A stretch of 64,000 bases of DNA from Lepeophtheirus salmonis (GCF_016086655.4 NC_052142.2:4096422-4160421); one strand, 5' to 3'; shown: positions 24,620 through 37,356, counted from the stretch's first letter. Numbers and translations: made by a program. Notes: generated by a model from the sequence alone, not told the origin.

Positions 24620-26800
24620 TTATACATTATAAGCACAAAATCTGTTTGTTTATCAATGACGTTAATAAATAAGTTGACTGAAATATTTGAGAAATGCCAG
24701 CTGCACATATAATTTTAGTTGAAATTTGAATTTTCATTGTGAGGATCAAGTGAAGAGATTGAATGTTTTGACATTTATTCTTCACAATAAGATGTCTGTG
24801 AATGCCGTTTCTCATCTAGTCCAAACAATGTTTTGTTCCCAACAATGATTCTGTTCCAAGACGAATACTCCAAAGATACGAAAAGTTATTCTTAGACAAA
24901 CTACCTTCTAAGTATTCAAGAGTTCTTTTACTCCCCTTTCAGTGAGGTGATTTCATATATGATAGTATTGGCAAACGAATGGAATTTCAAAAATACTATA
25001 TACATACAGGAGAACAAACTTCAAAAAGTTCTTTGCCGCCTTTTACTGTTCACAAAATTCTAAATCTTTCTTTACTCAGACACAGAAACGTCAAAGATCA
25101 ACCTCCAATGCAACTACGTCTGCTAGGATATCAAGTGAAAATGAAACTATCATTCAAGAAAAGCAAGCTTTCATTCATTGATTTTCTGTACAAATTGTGA
25201 AAAAACGCTTCCAAGTAACGTTAATTTTAAAATATCACTGAAGAGTTCCTTTCATTTTACTTTTTCATATTATTTTCTATAGTACTCATAGAAATCAAAA
25301 AAAAAATTATGTTAAGAAGGATATGTTCATCGTTCTGTATACCAAGAACTTTAAAGTATGCGCCAAGCTTATCCAAGACATTACAAGAGAAACCAACAAG
25401 CCGAAGAAATTGTCACTATTAATATATTTACATCTATGATAGAAGTAGGAAAAGTTGTAATGAAAGACTGAAATGCAACTTCTAATATGATCAGGTCGTG
25501 ACTTCAAAAGATTTTTCCTTTTCTTGACAAAAAGAAAAACATTATAGATGTTTGTCCGGTAATTAAAATGAATAGGATAAAGTATTTTTTTATATACAAA
25601 AATGGAGACAGATACAGACTTTAGATGTAAAGGAAAAGTTGTTCAGAATTTTGAGTTACGTAATTCGGGGTGTGTTTATTGTGATCTTACAAGACTCCTG
25701 GGCTCCATAGGGAAAGTTTATTTTTTCGCAAATAAGTTGATATTTTTCATAAAACAAGATCAATTACCAGAGTCTCATTTTTTTAAGGGTATGGTTGTAG
25801 ATTGAAAAATGCATAAAATTTAAAAAAATCCAAAAAACGAAAAAGGCAATATGTACATTTATTAAATACGAATTAAGAAGGGAATTATGAAGATGATGAG
25901 TGAGTCTTAGTATGTATCAATAAAATAATTCGAAATAAAATATATAATACGGGTACATCCTAGTTTACATATATTGTTATGCTCCTTGCAAAATATTACA
26001 AGAATAACTTAATGGGTTTGTTCAAAATTTACTTTAAATCTGTCAAATACAAGAATTTTCTTTTCAAGTACAATTATATTCTATTATATAAGTTTTATTT
26101 TATACGAAATTTAGTCTCCTAAAATCAAATATGGAATTTTAAAAGACATAGCGTAAAAGTACAATTAAATAACTTATTTATTTCAATATTGATACAAAAT
26201 TTAATTTTGTGAGTTCTATCTGACATATATCTTAAAAAACACTATGCATTATTCATACCATTATATATAAAAAAATCACATTCTCACCTTAAATCTCAGT
26301 CAATACGAAAAAGAGTCTTACTTTCCATTGTTTTGTTTAGTAATGATCCTGAGAGTTTAATATCGTCTTCCACTTTTTTCAAGGTCAAAAAGAGACTCAC
26401 AAGTCGAAGAAATAACTATTAGGGAATTGAAGTTTACTGGGTGTGTAAGTGTCTGTAAGGACTGTATAGCACAAATTCAGCCTTATGAATGGAATGGATG
26501 CCACTTATTAATGTTTTGAGATGAGTAATTTGTTTGTTATGTATTTCAAGGACACTCAAATTGATCAAAAAGTTTTTTTAGGGTAGAATAAAAAGTATAG
26601 TTGACTTTAGGGAGTAGATCCAGGAGTTAAAATAAGGGGATGAGAACATCCTCTATTTCTCTCAGGTTTGCATATGATTATTTTTCTTTATATCGAATTT
26701 GTCCCTCATCAGTAGCCAATTATGATAAAAGGATTCAACGATTCCATATAAGATCTGGAGCAACTGATACATTCTTCAGTCGATGATATATGAGATTAAA
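24620..26800. repeat. Old interspersed repeat, copy 3 (longest)
   Basis: This segment contains stretches matching both other copies: about 25095-25160 with 6195-6260, 26445-26500 with 6610-6660, and 26490-26760 with 13140-13400. It links the two other locations into one family and suggests a unit of 2 kb or more. The frames are closed on both strands except for short pieces, so the class is unknown; a LINE in antisense is possible. Confidence 0.5.
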
Positions 26801-27990
26801 AGTCACAATCATTGACTTTTACCTTAAAGTGAATCTGAAAAATTAAACGCACATTAAAAATATATCAAAAGAACCATAATTTATAGTTTTATTCAATTAT
26901 ATAATTATTTATACAAAAGGAAAATTTAAATACTGGATAATAGAAATGGAGTCAAAAATATTGATGATACCTTTAGATATTTGACTTCTTATTTTATTGG
27001 TTTTAAGAATAAAACCATGAAAAAATACAATATTGTGCAATATAATAAGTGTTTTTTACGAAAGGAACTAGAAAATTTAATCGAGGAATTTAAATAAAGC
27101 ATATATTGAAACAAATAATTTGATACATGATATGAAAAAACACGTTTTATTTCCTGCAATGCTCCACTCAATACAGTAATTCATCACAATTTTGTAACAT
27201 TCATGGAAATAAGTACTGGAAAAGTCGTTGCGCCTTACTATGCCATCATCAAGTTATGTAGTGTTGTCCAATATAAATAAAGAACTTTTTAGATACACAT
27301 TATATTAATTATTTGGAGGATGTTAAGAGAGCCGACAACAATAATGTTATTTGGTTCCAATTTAAAAGGGGAAAGAATGAAAGGTGCATCCATTGTCTGG
27401 CTCACGGTATGAACAGGATAGCAATGCAACCGCCTTCAATCTAATAGTCAAAGATAAGAAAAATTAAATGATAAAAAAAGAGTTATCACAAAAGGAAACT
27501 TCCAACGAAAATCCCTTCAACTAAGCTTATCAGTTTTTAATGTTATGGAAGGAAACAATGGTGTAATCCAAAAAGCCAAAGATGTTTAAAATAATGAGTT
27601 GGTTTTTCAGAAATAGTGATGATTAAACACTATGTCGATCAGATCCAAAAAGCCATTAAATTATCGGAAGAGAAAATGCAAAAATTCAGGAGTATAACAA
27701 TAATAATTATTGGATCGATTTAAACAAACTAAAAAGACTATAGTTCGGGCCTAATAAAATTAGTTAGTCTTAGGAATGGTTCTTCTTAGTCATTTATTGT
27801 AATTTCAACTACGGAAATAATGTATTTAATAAGTCTTTTCAGATATTCAACATAACCTCTTTAAAAAAACAATATATCTGAAGTTTAAAGTAGGAAGTGT
27901 GTGGCTAGAACTTAATATTATAGGTACTATCTCTCGATTATTATTTTCTTCGATTTTATTTATTCAACCCTAGCTAGGAGTGAAGAAAAT
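26801..27990. other. Intron 2 segment without a recognised gene
   Basis: AT-rich; scattered short frames; no motif, terminal repeat or RNA gene seen. Confidence 0.45.
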
Positions 27991-28004
27991 AAAAAGTTAG
28001 CTAG

Positions 28005-28140
28005 TATCTTAGGACCGATGAACCCAACATTCAACGGTCCTTAGGACCGTTGAATATTATAAAAGATCGGACCGATAAAAAGAGGACTGAAAGGGTGGAG
28101 GGAGACTAATTAGGAAATCAATTATACGACCGATCCAACA
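28005..28140. repeat. Cluster of GGACCG/CGGTCC motifs with a 27-nt palindrome
   Basis: Bases 28029-28055 form a perfect inverted repeat: a 13-nt arm from attcaac to ggtcct, one central base, then the exact complement. GGACCG also occurs at about 28013 and 28069 and as part of cgaccgatcc near 28127. This repeated-hexamer patch stands out from the AT-rich surroundings and is probably part of a mobile repeat. No protein is evident. Confidence 0.7.
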
Positions 28141-28279
28141 CTAACAATAGTTGAATATATATTTCAAATATCTTACTTGTTAGTTTAAAAGCAAATGTCT
28201 GGAGGTGATTGGAAGAACAAGAGATACATCAAAGTGAGGGAATGAGTAACCTAATCCATTAATAGACTCTTTTAAATAC

Positions 28280-28400
28280 AAAAACACTAACACAGTGATG
28301 CCGATAGAGTTTTCAGTATGATGAAAGGTATAAACGTGCCCAAAAGGTAAGTCCTGTCTGATTAAGGGTCACGTCAAGGATTTGATGATTTGGAATATGT
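28280..28400 (+). pseudogene. Possible hAT-type transposase C-terminal scrap
   Basis: A short + strand phrase, SDADRVFSMMKGINVPKR, resembles the dimerisation motif of hAT-like transposases (N.D.ERVFS..K.IK...R). It is followed by stops. With only about 20 residues, chance similarity cannot be excluded. Confidence 0.3.
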
Positions 28401-28679
28401 AGTTTCATCAAACGTAAGAAAAATATCATTCTTTTCAAGTTTTTTCTTCATCTTGGACAACACTACTTGACTTTGAAATTTAATTTACTTGGTGATGGCA
28501 TAAAGAGACGGACAGGCTTTTCCAGTATATAGGATACTGTTAGTATGCTCTACAAGGTTGAATTTTTTCATGGTTTTAGTCCCGTGAATTGTCTAAAGAC
28601 ATCGTTTTATTTCAAAACATTTTCACCTCCATTTTGGGTGATTAAGGATGCTAATTTAATTTAATGTTGCATATTTCAG

Positions 28680-28806
28680 AGTACACAATCAGAGATACGA
28701 GGTAGTTAGCACTTTGCACGTAGTAGAAAAAGAAGGTCACACCTCAGATATAACAGCTGAGGAAAAGAATAAATCATTATTCAGATTACCAATTGCAAAA
28801 ACTGGG
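28680..28806 (+). other. Exon-like open segment with splice-site-like borders
   Basis: This 127-nt stretch follows an acceptor-like sequence (gcatatttcag) and ends at a donor-like ggg|gtaact. It is open in one frame for 42 codons (VHNQRYEVVSTLHVVEKEGH, continuing). The composition is unlike its AT-rich neighbours. It is not homologous to any part of the choline transporter that I recognise. It could be a cryptic or alternative exon, or transposon debris. Confidence 0.2.
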
Positions 28807-28889
28807 GTAACTAAAAAATACTTACGATTAACAATTATATCTATAGTGAAGAATATATATGTGAAGAAGTTCTTCAGCAATTGATCATT

Positions 28890-29680
28890 AATTATCTATT
28901 AATATTAAATATTTGTCTGACTTAATTTGTAATAAATATTAATAAAATCCCTTGGATATGAAACATATTTAAATTAAAAGTAAATCTACTTGCCTCCATA
29001 ATATTATTTACTTATTATAATTAGTGAAAACAATCGACTTAATTATATTTAATTTTGGATTTTTTTCACACAACCTTACATTCCTTATTTATTAAATATT
29101 CTATAATAATTGAAAAGTTAAACTTAAAAAATTAACAAATTATTTTTATTTTACGTCAAATCTTGTGAAGTTTATTCTTTAGATTAGTTGTAATATAAGG
29201 CAATTGAAAAAAATACTAGTTACCTAGTGTAATCATCCATTTGACTTGATTTTTGTACGATTAATCACATTTTTTAGGAACTGTATTCACTGTATGACAG
29301 ATGATTCCTCATACAAACAGCCTTCGACATGGATGGTTCTGTATCGTATTAATTACATATTTAAGAGCCGGACAATTATAGATGAAGTGAACTTTTTTTT
29401 CAAAGGTTATCTCAACTGTAATAGAATAAATAGATCCTTAAACTTCCACAAGGTCATCAATAATATAACAATAATCGGAATAGCTTCCTAGTAGATTTTT
29501 AATGAGTTTCAAACTAATTTCATTTTATCTTGTCCCTTAACACAGGGTTCATACATTAAGTGCCAGACCATAAAATTTGGTGTATAGATCAATAATAAAA
29601 AATAAAAATAAATATATTTTATTAAAAGTAATCAACTGAGCATTAAAAATTTCTCTAGCATAAGATATATAGAACTCCAA
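28890..29680. other. Intron 2 segment without a recognised gene
   Basis: AT-rich; an 81-codon frame at 29246-29491 has no recognisable motif. Confidence 0.4.
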
Positions 29681-29689
29681 AGGGTAGAC

Positions 29690-30680
29690 ACATCTTGAAG
29701 CAGCATGTACTTTGTCAAGTTAGGTCTCTGACTAACGTTTTCTTGATCTTCAGTGAACCGTTCTTTAACATAAGGAGACTTTTTGATCTTGGTTACAAAT
29801 TTAAATATCTTTTTTCTAAAATGCTGAATTTCTTTGTTATCTCTATTGCATTGTCCACAATCAAATTAAAACTATATGCAAAGTAAACGATTCGTGTTGT
29901 ATTCAACCCTGATTCGTGTACTCCGAATATTTGGGGCATGATCAGTACTAAATTTGTAGTAATACTCACAAATTTGTTGACCAAACTCCATGGCCTTATG
30001 CAAAAGCTATGAGATCCAAAAAAAGACTTTCTAGAAATACGATTTTGTACCAGATTGCTGCAGTTGTCTAGAAAAGGAGCTGTGATAGAGATGGGTGCCT
30101 TATTATTGATGTTAGGCCAGATATCTTTCTCCAATGCAACACAAAAAGCATTGTTCAGTTCATTCAGAACCACCATTTCATACTCTTCATCTTAATATAA
30201 TCATAGCTGTCTCTCGATCAAGCATTTATTTTTGAAATTTTTTTATGTACTTAATCATAGCGTGATTTTTGTAAAGTATTATTATTGATAAAATAATTTG
30301 AAACAACGTAATGGATGTTTTTCAAGTGGCGTTTCATTATGATCGTACTGTTGGTAAGATAAACTTTGTTCTTGCTGTATAAACTGCAAATCCCAATATT
30401 TTGATCCTTATTAGATTTGCTAAAAAATTCTAAACAATGTTATTTTACCCTAACCCTTTTTCTTTCTGTATAAAATGTGTTTAGATCGAGAGGAATGATT
30501 TCCAGAAATTGAATTAATACTTGGTATATAGATGCAGGGTTGACAATTTCCCAAATTTCAGGTTCAACTAGAGATTCGAAAAGATAAACAGGGCTCTTGG
30601 AGTTACATAGGTAAACAACTGCATCACTACTTTCCTCATCATAAAAATTCTTCATGGCAAATTTTAAATTATTCACGGGC
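29690..30680 (-). pseudogene. hAT-type (BED-finger family) transposase remnant
   Basis: The minus strand carries a 78-codon frame (30440-30676), a gap, then a 127-codon frame (29793-30176). The latter ends in ARIVYFAYSFNLIVDNAI-like wording, followed near 29690-29790 by ERFTEDQENVSQRPNLTKYM and a VSTLWSSIYLMLEK phrase. In hAT/ZBED transposases the order is a C.AH.L.L.V..AI helix, a long linker, then DV.TRWNS...ML.R. Here the C/H pair and the TRW motif are partly changed (FAYSFNLIV and STLWSS), and the frame is broken at least twice. No terminal inverted repeats were found. It is antisense to the host gene. Confidence 0.65.
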
Positions 30681-32370
30681 TCAACACAAGAAGATAATTT
30701 TTCGTCTTCAGAAAATTATTTATTCGAATACCAATATATATTAAAATTTTAACCAATAAGTTAATTTTAAGATGTAACTATTATTTAAACAAAAAAGATA
30801 ATCATAGTTATAAAGATTATACTGTATTATTGTAATACTGCAAAAAAAAGGGATTTATATTTAAGCTTAACTTTCAAGGCATACGCCAACCGAATTGGTA
30901 GCTAGTAGAGTGAAAATCAGATTTGAACATTTAATTTAGTCTATGAAGGTTTACATGTTATAAGGGGCTCAAAAAATAAAAACAGAGAATCCCAAGTTTT
31001 GACGAGTTCCTAGGTTTTTGACGAGTTCCGAATAACATTTGGTTTTTTATGACCATAAACCAAGTTTTATAGACTTCTTTATTTACTTTATAAAACTCGA
31101 GTAACAATTTACGAATTTTGCTCGTACACATCACTGGTTTTGTCCTTTTTTTTATCATGTGTCTAAAAAAGTTTCAGTTCTTATCAGCTTGTTAAAAAAT
31201 AATGAACACAAAAGTTAGCGATAAAATATAAATTTGAATATTATGCTTAGAATACTAAAAGATACTTATTGTTATGTGCCTTAAATTGACTATTGGTGTG
31301 GTATATTTTATGCAAATCATATTATAAATAGCTATAGAGTACCTTTGTCCTTTTCCATGTATTTCAAGAAATATATATTTAGTCTACATGTAACACCAGA
31401 AGGAGAGACATATTTTTTCCCATCTTCATTTGGCTATCCCCCAATTAGGCATCTTTCCCGTTCTTTCATATTTAGATCCCGTTCTTTCATATTTAGATCC
31501 CGTTTTTTTCACCCTTCATTATGACTACGAAAAAAATAAATGGACACCGAGTGTGGAATTTTCAATGAAGAGTGGAGAGTAAAATATTTCTTCGTGGAAA
31601 TAAAGGAGAAAAAAGATATTTGCGTAATATGTTGCGAAAGTGTTGCAGTTTTGAATCAGTACATTCTTCAGAGTCACTATGGAATAAAAAATCCATCTAC
31701 ATATTTTTCTTGATTTTTTTTTTAAATACCAACTATGCATAAAAATATTAAAAAAATCAAAGTTTCTGGAAAAAATTTCAAAAATTAAATTTCCAATATT
31801 AAATTTTTTGAAAAAAAAGAAGAAGTTCTATTAAATTTTCTAGTATAAAACAAAAATTCCTTAATTTGGAGAGGGCTACAGCCCCTACGCTCCTCCCTTG
31901 CGGATATCCCTGTCACTCCCTTCACATTCTTCCCAAAAAAGTTGGTAAGAAGACAAAAATATCTATCTCCTATATCAAGTTGAAAATAGAATTTTGGAGA
32001 TTTTTGAACAATCAAAGAGTCAACTTTTCGACTAATTGATTGGAAATACTAAGATGACTGGGAAACCTTCAAAGTATATAGAATCCCTAAGTGATACATC
32101 CCAGAAGATTTTTATTCCAGAAGATATGGTAAAGAATAAATTCCTAAAGCCCACATATACATAAATTTTGTCTGTTTTGATCTGTAGATCCGAAGATTCT
32201 TTGGAATAGTTAAGCAAATTGGCTAATCAATTGCATGAAATGATTAATATGGAGTCAATTTGCCAGGTGACTTATCACTCATTAAGGACTTAAGATAGAA
32301 TTGAGAATTCAAATCTTTAACTTTATTCATATATTTTCCAAAACCAACGTCCTAAAGTATGTAGAGTACA
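30681..32370. other. Intron 2 segment without a recognised gene
   Basis: AT-rich, with several minus-strand frames of 60-76 codons lacking any motif. It contains the short tandem repeat at 31457-31498. Nothing else is recognised. Confidence 0.4.
31457..31502. repeat. 21-bp tandem repeat, two full units plus a start
   Basis: The unit cccgttctttcatatttagat occurs at 31457-31477 and 31478-31498 without a difference, and a third cccgtt starts at 31499. The perfect identity suggests recent slippage. Confidence 0.85.
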
Positions 32371-32379
32371 TCTCTTTTA

Positions 32380-33000
32380 TGGACATGCATCACCGTCTTG
32401 TAAGAAATTTTTCAATTTTCAAAAATCTAATTTGGATTTAAAGATAAAACATTCTTCACGTCATTCTTCTCCTATTTCTTAGGAAATCCTGAAAGGCAAG
32501 GGAGTTAACCTTAAATTCCGTGCATTTTATCAAAGTCATAGGTCAAATTAATAATTTGGTAAAAGTGGACATTTGAATGGATACAGATGCTACGATATCA
32601 CTATTACGTATTTCAAACGTTTTAATTAATTCCCTCAATCCGTCACCAGTAAAGCTTATCGTGACTAATGGACAAGCAATTCAAGTATTTGGAGAGTTAA
32701 CTTCTGTAATTTGAATCAAAACAGTAGGCAGGAATTATCCATGGACTTTTGTGGTAGCTAACCCTACATTAAGAATTGATTTTCTTCATCATTAAAAATA
32801 TGTAATCGACTGTAAAAATGGAACTTCGACTGATTCAAAAACTGGTGACTTAACAGTAGGTATTCTGTTATCAAAGAGTGGTATACTTGCTATTAATTAA
32901 ACAATTGAAGCATCTTAATCTTGTACTAAAAATATTTTTCTAAAATATCCTTATTTAACATTATCTCGTCCTAATAACGCCCCGATAGAAATTCCTCCGG
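32380..33000 (+). pseudogene. Ty3/Gypsy element 2, zinc-knuckle end and aspartic protease remnant
   Basis: The opening phrase (CRVHLFYGHASPSCKK) looks like an altered zinc knuckle. It is followed by DTDATISLLRIS, where the family has DTGA...L, then TNGQAIQVFGE, and NYPWTFVVANP followed by DFLHH. The order matches the retropepsin of invertebrate Gypsy elements. The DTGA Gly is replaced by Asp, and in-frame stops occur (for example near 32711 and 32793), so the protease is dead. No LTR was found upstream. Confidence 0.7.
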
Positions 33001-33139
33001 ATGTACAGCATCAGAATGATAGTGAAATGCTCCATCATGTACATTCAAATTTCGTCGTCTTTCTCTTTAAAAAAAACAATAATTTGTCAAGAAATATTTA
33101 ACAATCTTCTTGAAGCATGAATTATTCCCCAAGGGAGTG

Positions 33140-33830
33140 GAGAACGGTCGGTGATTACTGAGCCTTAAACACTAAAACAATTCCTGATAAATATCCACTT
33201 CCTCATATGAACGATATTACTACTCGTCGTCATGACTCAAAAATATTCAGTAAGATCTACCTTTTACAAGCCTACTACAATATTCCTGTCAATGAAGAAG
33301 ATAAACACAAAACGAGTATTACAACCTCTTTTGATCTATATAAATTTTATTATATCCCTTTTTGGTTTCAGAAATGCAGGATTTTTATGTCAAAGATTTA
33401 TGAACAAAATTTTACACATATTTGCATTTACATTGTATAGATAATATTTTGATATTTAGTAAAACTAAAGAAGACAATTTACAACATGTAGAAACTGTTC
33501 TCAAAATTTTTTTAATCAATTCAGACTGCATGTTTCAGAAGATAAATATGAATTTTTCAAAGACAATATTGATTTTCCTGGAGTCACAACAACACCAGAT
33601 GGAATTTTACTATCGGAAAATAATCTGTCAGTTATCAAAGCATTCCAAAAACCAGTTGTCTATTCAGAATTGAGGCAACTCTTAGGAATGGTTGGATTTT
33701 ATAGGAACATTTTTTGCAATTCCTGTTTTACCTCTAACAGAATTAATCTGTATCAGATATTTAACAGGATTTAGTTTCAACTAAGAAAGATTAAAATCGT
33801 TTAAGAATATGAAAAAAATTCATAGGATCA
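33140..33830 (+). pseudogene. Ty3/Gypsy element 2, reverse transcriptase remnant
   Basis: After a phrase of the type ALNTKTIPDKYPLPHMNDI comes SKIYLLQAYYNIPVNEEDK, where the family has the catalytic Asp (KIDL). Next is the segment matching TPFGLYEF..MPFGL in altered form, then a YxDD-equivalent region (FTLYRxIL, changed) and the thumb region with NLSVIKAFQKP and ELRQLLGMVGFYR. Several conserved residues, including catalytic Asp residues, are lost, and multiple frames are used. It is clearly a dead Gypsy polymerase of a lineage different from element 1. Confidence 0.8.
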
Positions 33831-33869
33831 CATTTGTTATTCACCTTTTATAACTCAAAAATATAATAT

Positions 33870-34240
33870 ACTTCATTTAATCACTGACGCTTTAAATAAA
33901 GCAGTTGGAGCCGTTCTTCATCGAATTTTAAATGACAAGACATCTCCAATTGGATTTTTCTCTAAGGAGATTAGTCAAGCTCAAGTAGAATACTCAACTA
34001 TCGATTGCAAGATATTAGAAGCCTATTTATCTGTGTTACATTTCAAGTACTTTATTGAGGGTCAAAATTTTACTGACCATAAATCTCTTGAATCAGCATT
34101 TAAAAGCCAAAAATTAGCCAAGTCATACTGCCAACAACGTTATTTGTCATTAATTACGGAACTTGTGACGGACATTCAATATATCAGAAGTAAATACAAT
34201 ATCGTTGCTGACTATTTCCAATTGATCTATTGATTTACTT
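33870..34240 (+). pseudogene. Ty3/Gypsy element 2, RNase H remnant
   Basis: The frame reads LITDALNKAVGAVLHR, then PIGFFSKEISQAQVEYSTID, an E-containing helix (KILEAYLSVLHFKYFIEG), FTDHKSLESAF, and finally RSKYNIVADYFQLI. Those are the successive motifs of Gypsy RNase H (TDAS..G.GAVL; S.....E..Y...D.E.L; H..L; G..N.VAD.LSR). The piece is one continuous frame but lacks the SR ending. No integrase follows it. Confidence 0.8.
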
Positions 34241-34299
34241 CGAATTTCACATGCTCAAAACATTGCTCTATCAGAAGAAGAATTTATACAGTATTATGA

Positions 34300-34560
34300 T
34301 GAATTTCCATATTGTTATATATGTTTATACATAATAAGTTTAGTGACCGTCAATGTAGATGTTCCGTGTATATGTATGTATAACAATATATTAATATGAG
34401 AGTCATCCTGGATTCTCTTCGTGTAAAATGAATTAAATCTATTGAGTCAATATCCTCATATATCAAATAGCGCATATGATAATCCAGAACCAACCATAAG
34501 AAATATAATGGAATAACTCAAAAGTAAGAAGTTTGACTTTATAAAATCAAAAGTTAAGGG
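34300..34560. other. Junction between pol and gag remnants; possible degraded LTR
   Basis: This AT-rich stretch runs from the end of the RNase H remnant to the start of a gag-like remnant. It contains tgttatatatgtttatac near 34313 and tgtataacaatata near 34376. An LTR shared by two tandem elements would be expected here, but I find no second copy to prove it. Confidence 0.3.
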
Positions 34561-35710
34561 ATACAAAGGTCATGTCACACGGGGAATTAATGAACTGAAG
34601 CGTTCAAACACATTTGAATAAGTAGAAGTTTTTCATCAAAGACCACGTGAAGGATCTCTTAGAGAATATATTAGTACTAATGGAGTTCAAGTCTGAAACC
34701 AAGGAGCAACAAGAAGATGTCTCAATGCTCATGGAAAAGAAAGATCTCATGGATGACGAAATTATGAAGGAACTGACAAAAAAAATTGATGAACTAGCTG
34801 GCAAGGAATATCAGAATCTGTCATCAAAGGAGAAAGCATGGGTTTGAAGTATTTTATTGAATGGAAACTCAGTTTTGAAGACTACATGCAATTAGCAGTA
34901 GTTGATAGCTAATCTTACACAAAACAACTATCGAGGATAAAATCATCATGGATATAGAAATGAGGGAGAAATTAAGAGTCTCAATTGGGATTAAAGAAGA
35001 CACGAATTTATCCTTTCCTGAAATTTTAGAAGAATTAAGGAAATATTTTCGCTCTCAATACAACATCATTCTTTACTAAGTTGAATCACATTCTATGTAT
35101 AAAAAAGAAGGTTCATAATTTTGAGGACTTTTATGTAATGGTAACTTAAACTGCAAATCATGCCGAATTAAATGAACGATGTGGTAATAAAAACTGTTTA
35201 GAAGAAAACATCAAAGTTAAGTTAATTGTGGGTGTTCAGGATGAAGAAACGAGGAAAAAGCTTATTCCTATATAAGAAAAAGAATGTAGCTTAAAAAAGT
35301 TATTGAAAGATGTTGACCTAAAGAAATGTCGAAGAAGGCTGATGAGAAGTTAAATCCAGTAAAAGAAAACGTGATCGCCAGATGAAAACTCAGGGATCAA
35401 AGTTTTAGTCAAGGCCAAAATAGTTTTAGGAAAAATCCCGAGCAAAGAAAGATAATGGATTGCATATTCTGTTCTAGAGACTATTTTATAAATAAATGTC
35501 CTGCTTGGAAACAGGAATGTAGAAAATGTAAAGGAATTTACCATCTCAAAGAGTCAAAGGCGTGTAAAAATGGAATTGCAAGAAACAGAAAAGTCACTGT
35601 AAGAAACATGACCACATTTAGTCCATCACCTGTAATACAAGTTCGATTAAAATGTATATATGGAACATACTTATATAATTATAGTTATGCAATTCCAAAA
35701 TTCTGGTAGT
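34560..35710 (+). pseudogene. Retroelement gag remnant with two zinc knuckles
   Basis: The first part (34647-34847) is a Lys/Glu-rich helical piece. Further on, a phrase LEENIKVKLIVGVQDEETRK matches the end of the capsid of Gypsy gag proteins (LEE.IRDRLV.GI.D...R). From 35455 the frame holds two zinc knuckles: CIFCSRD followed by NKCPAW, then CRKCKGIYH followed by CK. The CPAW/CPAF wording is typical of invertebrate Gypsy gags. In the first knuckle the usual His is missing (YFIN). Internal stops occur, for example at 34846. It lies downstream of, not upstream of, the pol remnant of element 2. Confidence 0.65.
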
Positions 35711-37356
35711 GAAATATTTATCGCATATGATCGTTATTAAAAGAAATTGGAAAATCCCTTAAAAATTTGAATAGAGACTAGAGAATGGAGCTATTTTTAT
35801 ATCCATTTTTTATTAACTGCTTTACTTTCCGCATAACTTGGTTTCAAACACCACGGATTTTGCATAACATGGTGTTTGTAATTATTCTGACTCCTTGCAG
35901 TTGTTTATATAACGATAATAAATTATACAAAAATATATATTAAGGTAAACAAGAATTTTTAAATATCTTGATGAGTTTGTTCATACTATGCATATATATA
36001 AATAGAATATAAGTGTATAATTTTGCATGGAGGGGGGATGAGTGTCCACTAAATATTTAATTTGATACTTAAGACTTAAAACTTTTGGTTATTACTTATT
36101 ATACAAACTTCCAATTAAAAAGGTTGCTGAATCAATATTGGTTAAGTTCCGATTATTTAAATTTTACATTATTGCAATAACTGGATTAAAAATAAAGTAA
36201 ATATTAGGTTAACATTAAATTTTACAAGTATCTTCTCCAGGATACATTATTTAAAATAATTTATAACGAATAAAACGTTTTATCGTCCGAATCATTCAAA
36301 AACAAATATATAGTAAAAAGAGGACTTGGAAAAATAATCTATCCCATTTTACAGGTTATAGTAGCAGTGTAATTACTGATTCAGTTAACAATTGCAAAAA
36401 GCTGGGCCTTCTTTTATAGACGCATTTTTTTCATCTCTGATTATTAAGATCCTTTTACTTAAGTTAACAAACAATTCATAAAACATTGCAAAATTTTATT
36501 TCTATGTAACAATTTACAAAATCGAGGTCAAGAATTGTTATACATAAATAAAATTACATGTTTTGAAAAAGTACACATTATAAATTGTAATTCTTGTAAA
36601 TTCAATATGAGCAGCTACAAATCTTGTGACAAAACACTGGTAATTGTTATTTCATGGTAATTCCGTTAATATTACTGAGTTTTATTGAAAGAAAATAAGA
36701 AATAATAGTATCTCATTATCCTGTAAGAAAAAATAAATTTGAGTTGCATTAGATATTTGCTTCCTGGAATACATGATAAATGCGAATTACATTAAATATT
36801 TTCTCCCTGGAATACAAGATATTATTCCAACTCCAAATCATAAGATTTTGCAAGGCAAATATTATAAGTCTAAATAATTTAGGTGACTTTAAAACTGGTG
36901 TTAAAGTTAGAACCTTTTCTACGATTGCAATTCGCTCGAATAGAAAAGGGCACTACAGTAGACAACCAAGTTGAGTGTCAAGTCTATGCTCCCAAGTGGT
37001 TTTTCATTTCATACTAAAACCTTAAATATGGTCGTTTTATAACCTCTAAAGTGTATATTTTTTGCAAATCGAAAACCTGAATTTATATGAAAAAACTAAT
37101 TAAAGATTTGTAATTAGCGCGTCAGGTACTTTTGCCATTAAATATTGAACTAAAAATATTTTTATATTATTGATTTGTACAATTTTATGATGAAGATATT
37201 TTTTTTTCTCCTATAGTTGTTTTTTAACTTCATACAATTATTAGTCAATTTTATGCAAAACCTTAGTATAAATACTAAAATTCTTAAATTTGGTGATTTT
37301 TTAACAAAATATTGAAAATACTGGTTTTTTTAATAATTTTTTTAATTATCTTTCAG
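35711..37356. other. Intron 2, 3' end: AT-rich, one short hairpin
   Basis: A perfect 9-bp inverted repeat (CAAACACCA at 35845-35853, TGGTGTTTG at 35870-35878) encloses a 16-nt loop. The phrase gcataac recurs on both sides of it. Otherwise the stretch is AT-rich with no recognised gene, and it ends in the polypyrimidine tract and acceptor of the third choline-transporter exon. Confidence 0.5.

Noticed and set aside
31457..31502. CRISPR-like array
   Set aside because: Two adjacent identical 21-bp units with no spacers, in eukaryotic intron DNA: simple tandem repeat.
35845..35878. Transcription terminator hairpin
   Set aside because: The 9-bp stem lies in an intron of a polymerase II gene, so a bacterial-type terminator is not meaningful.
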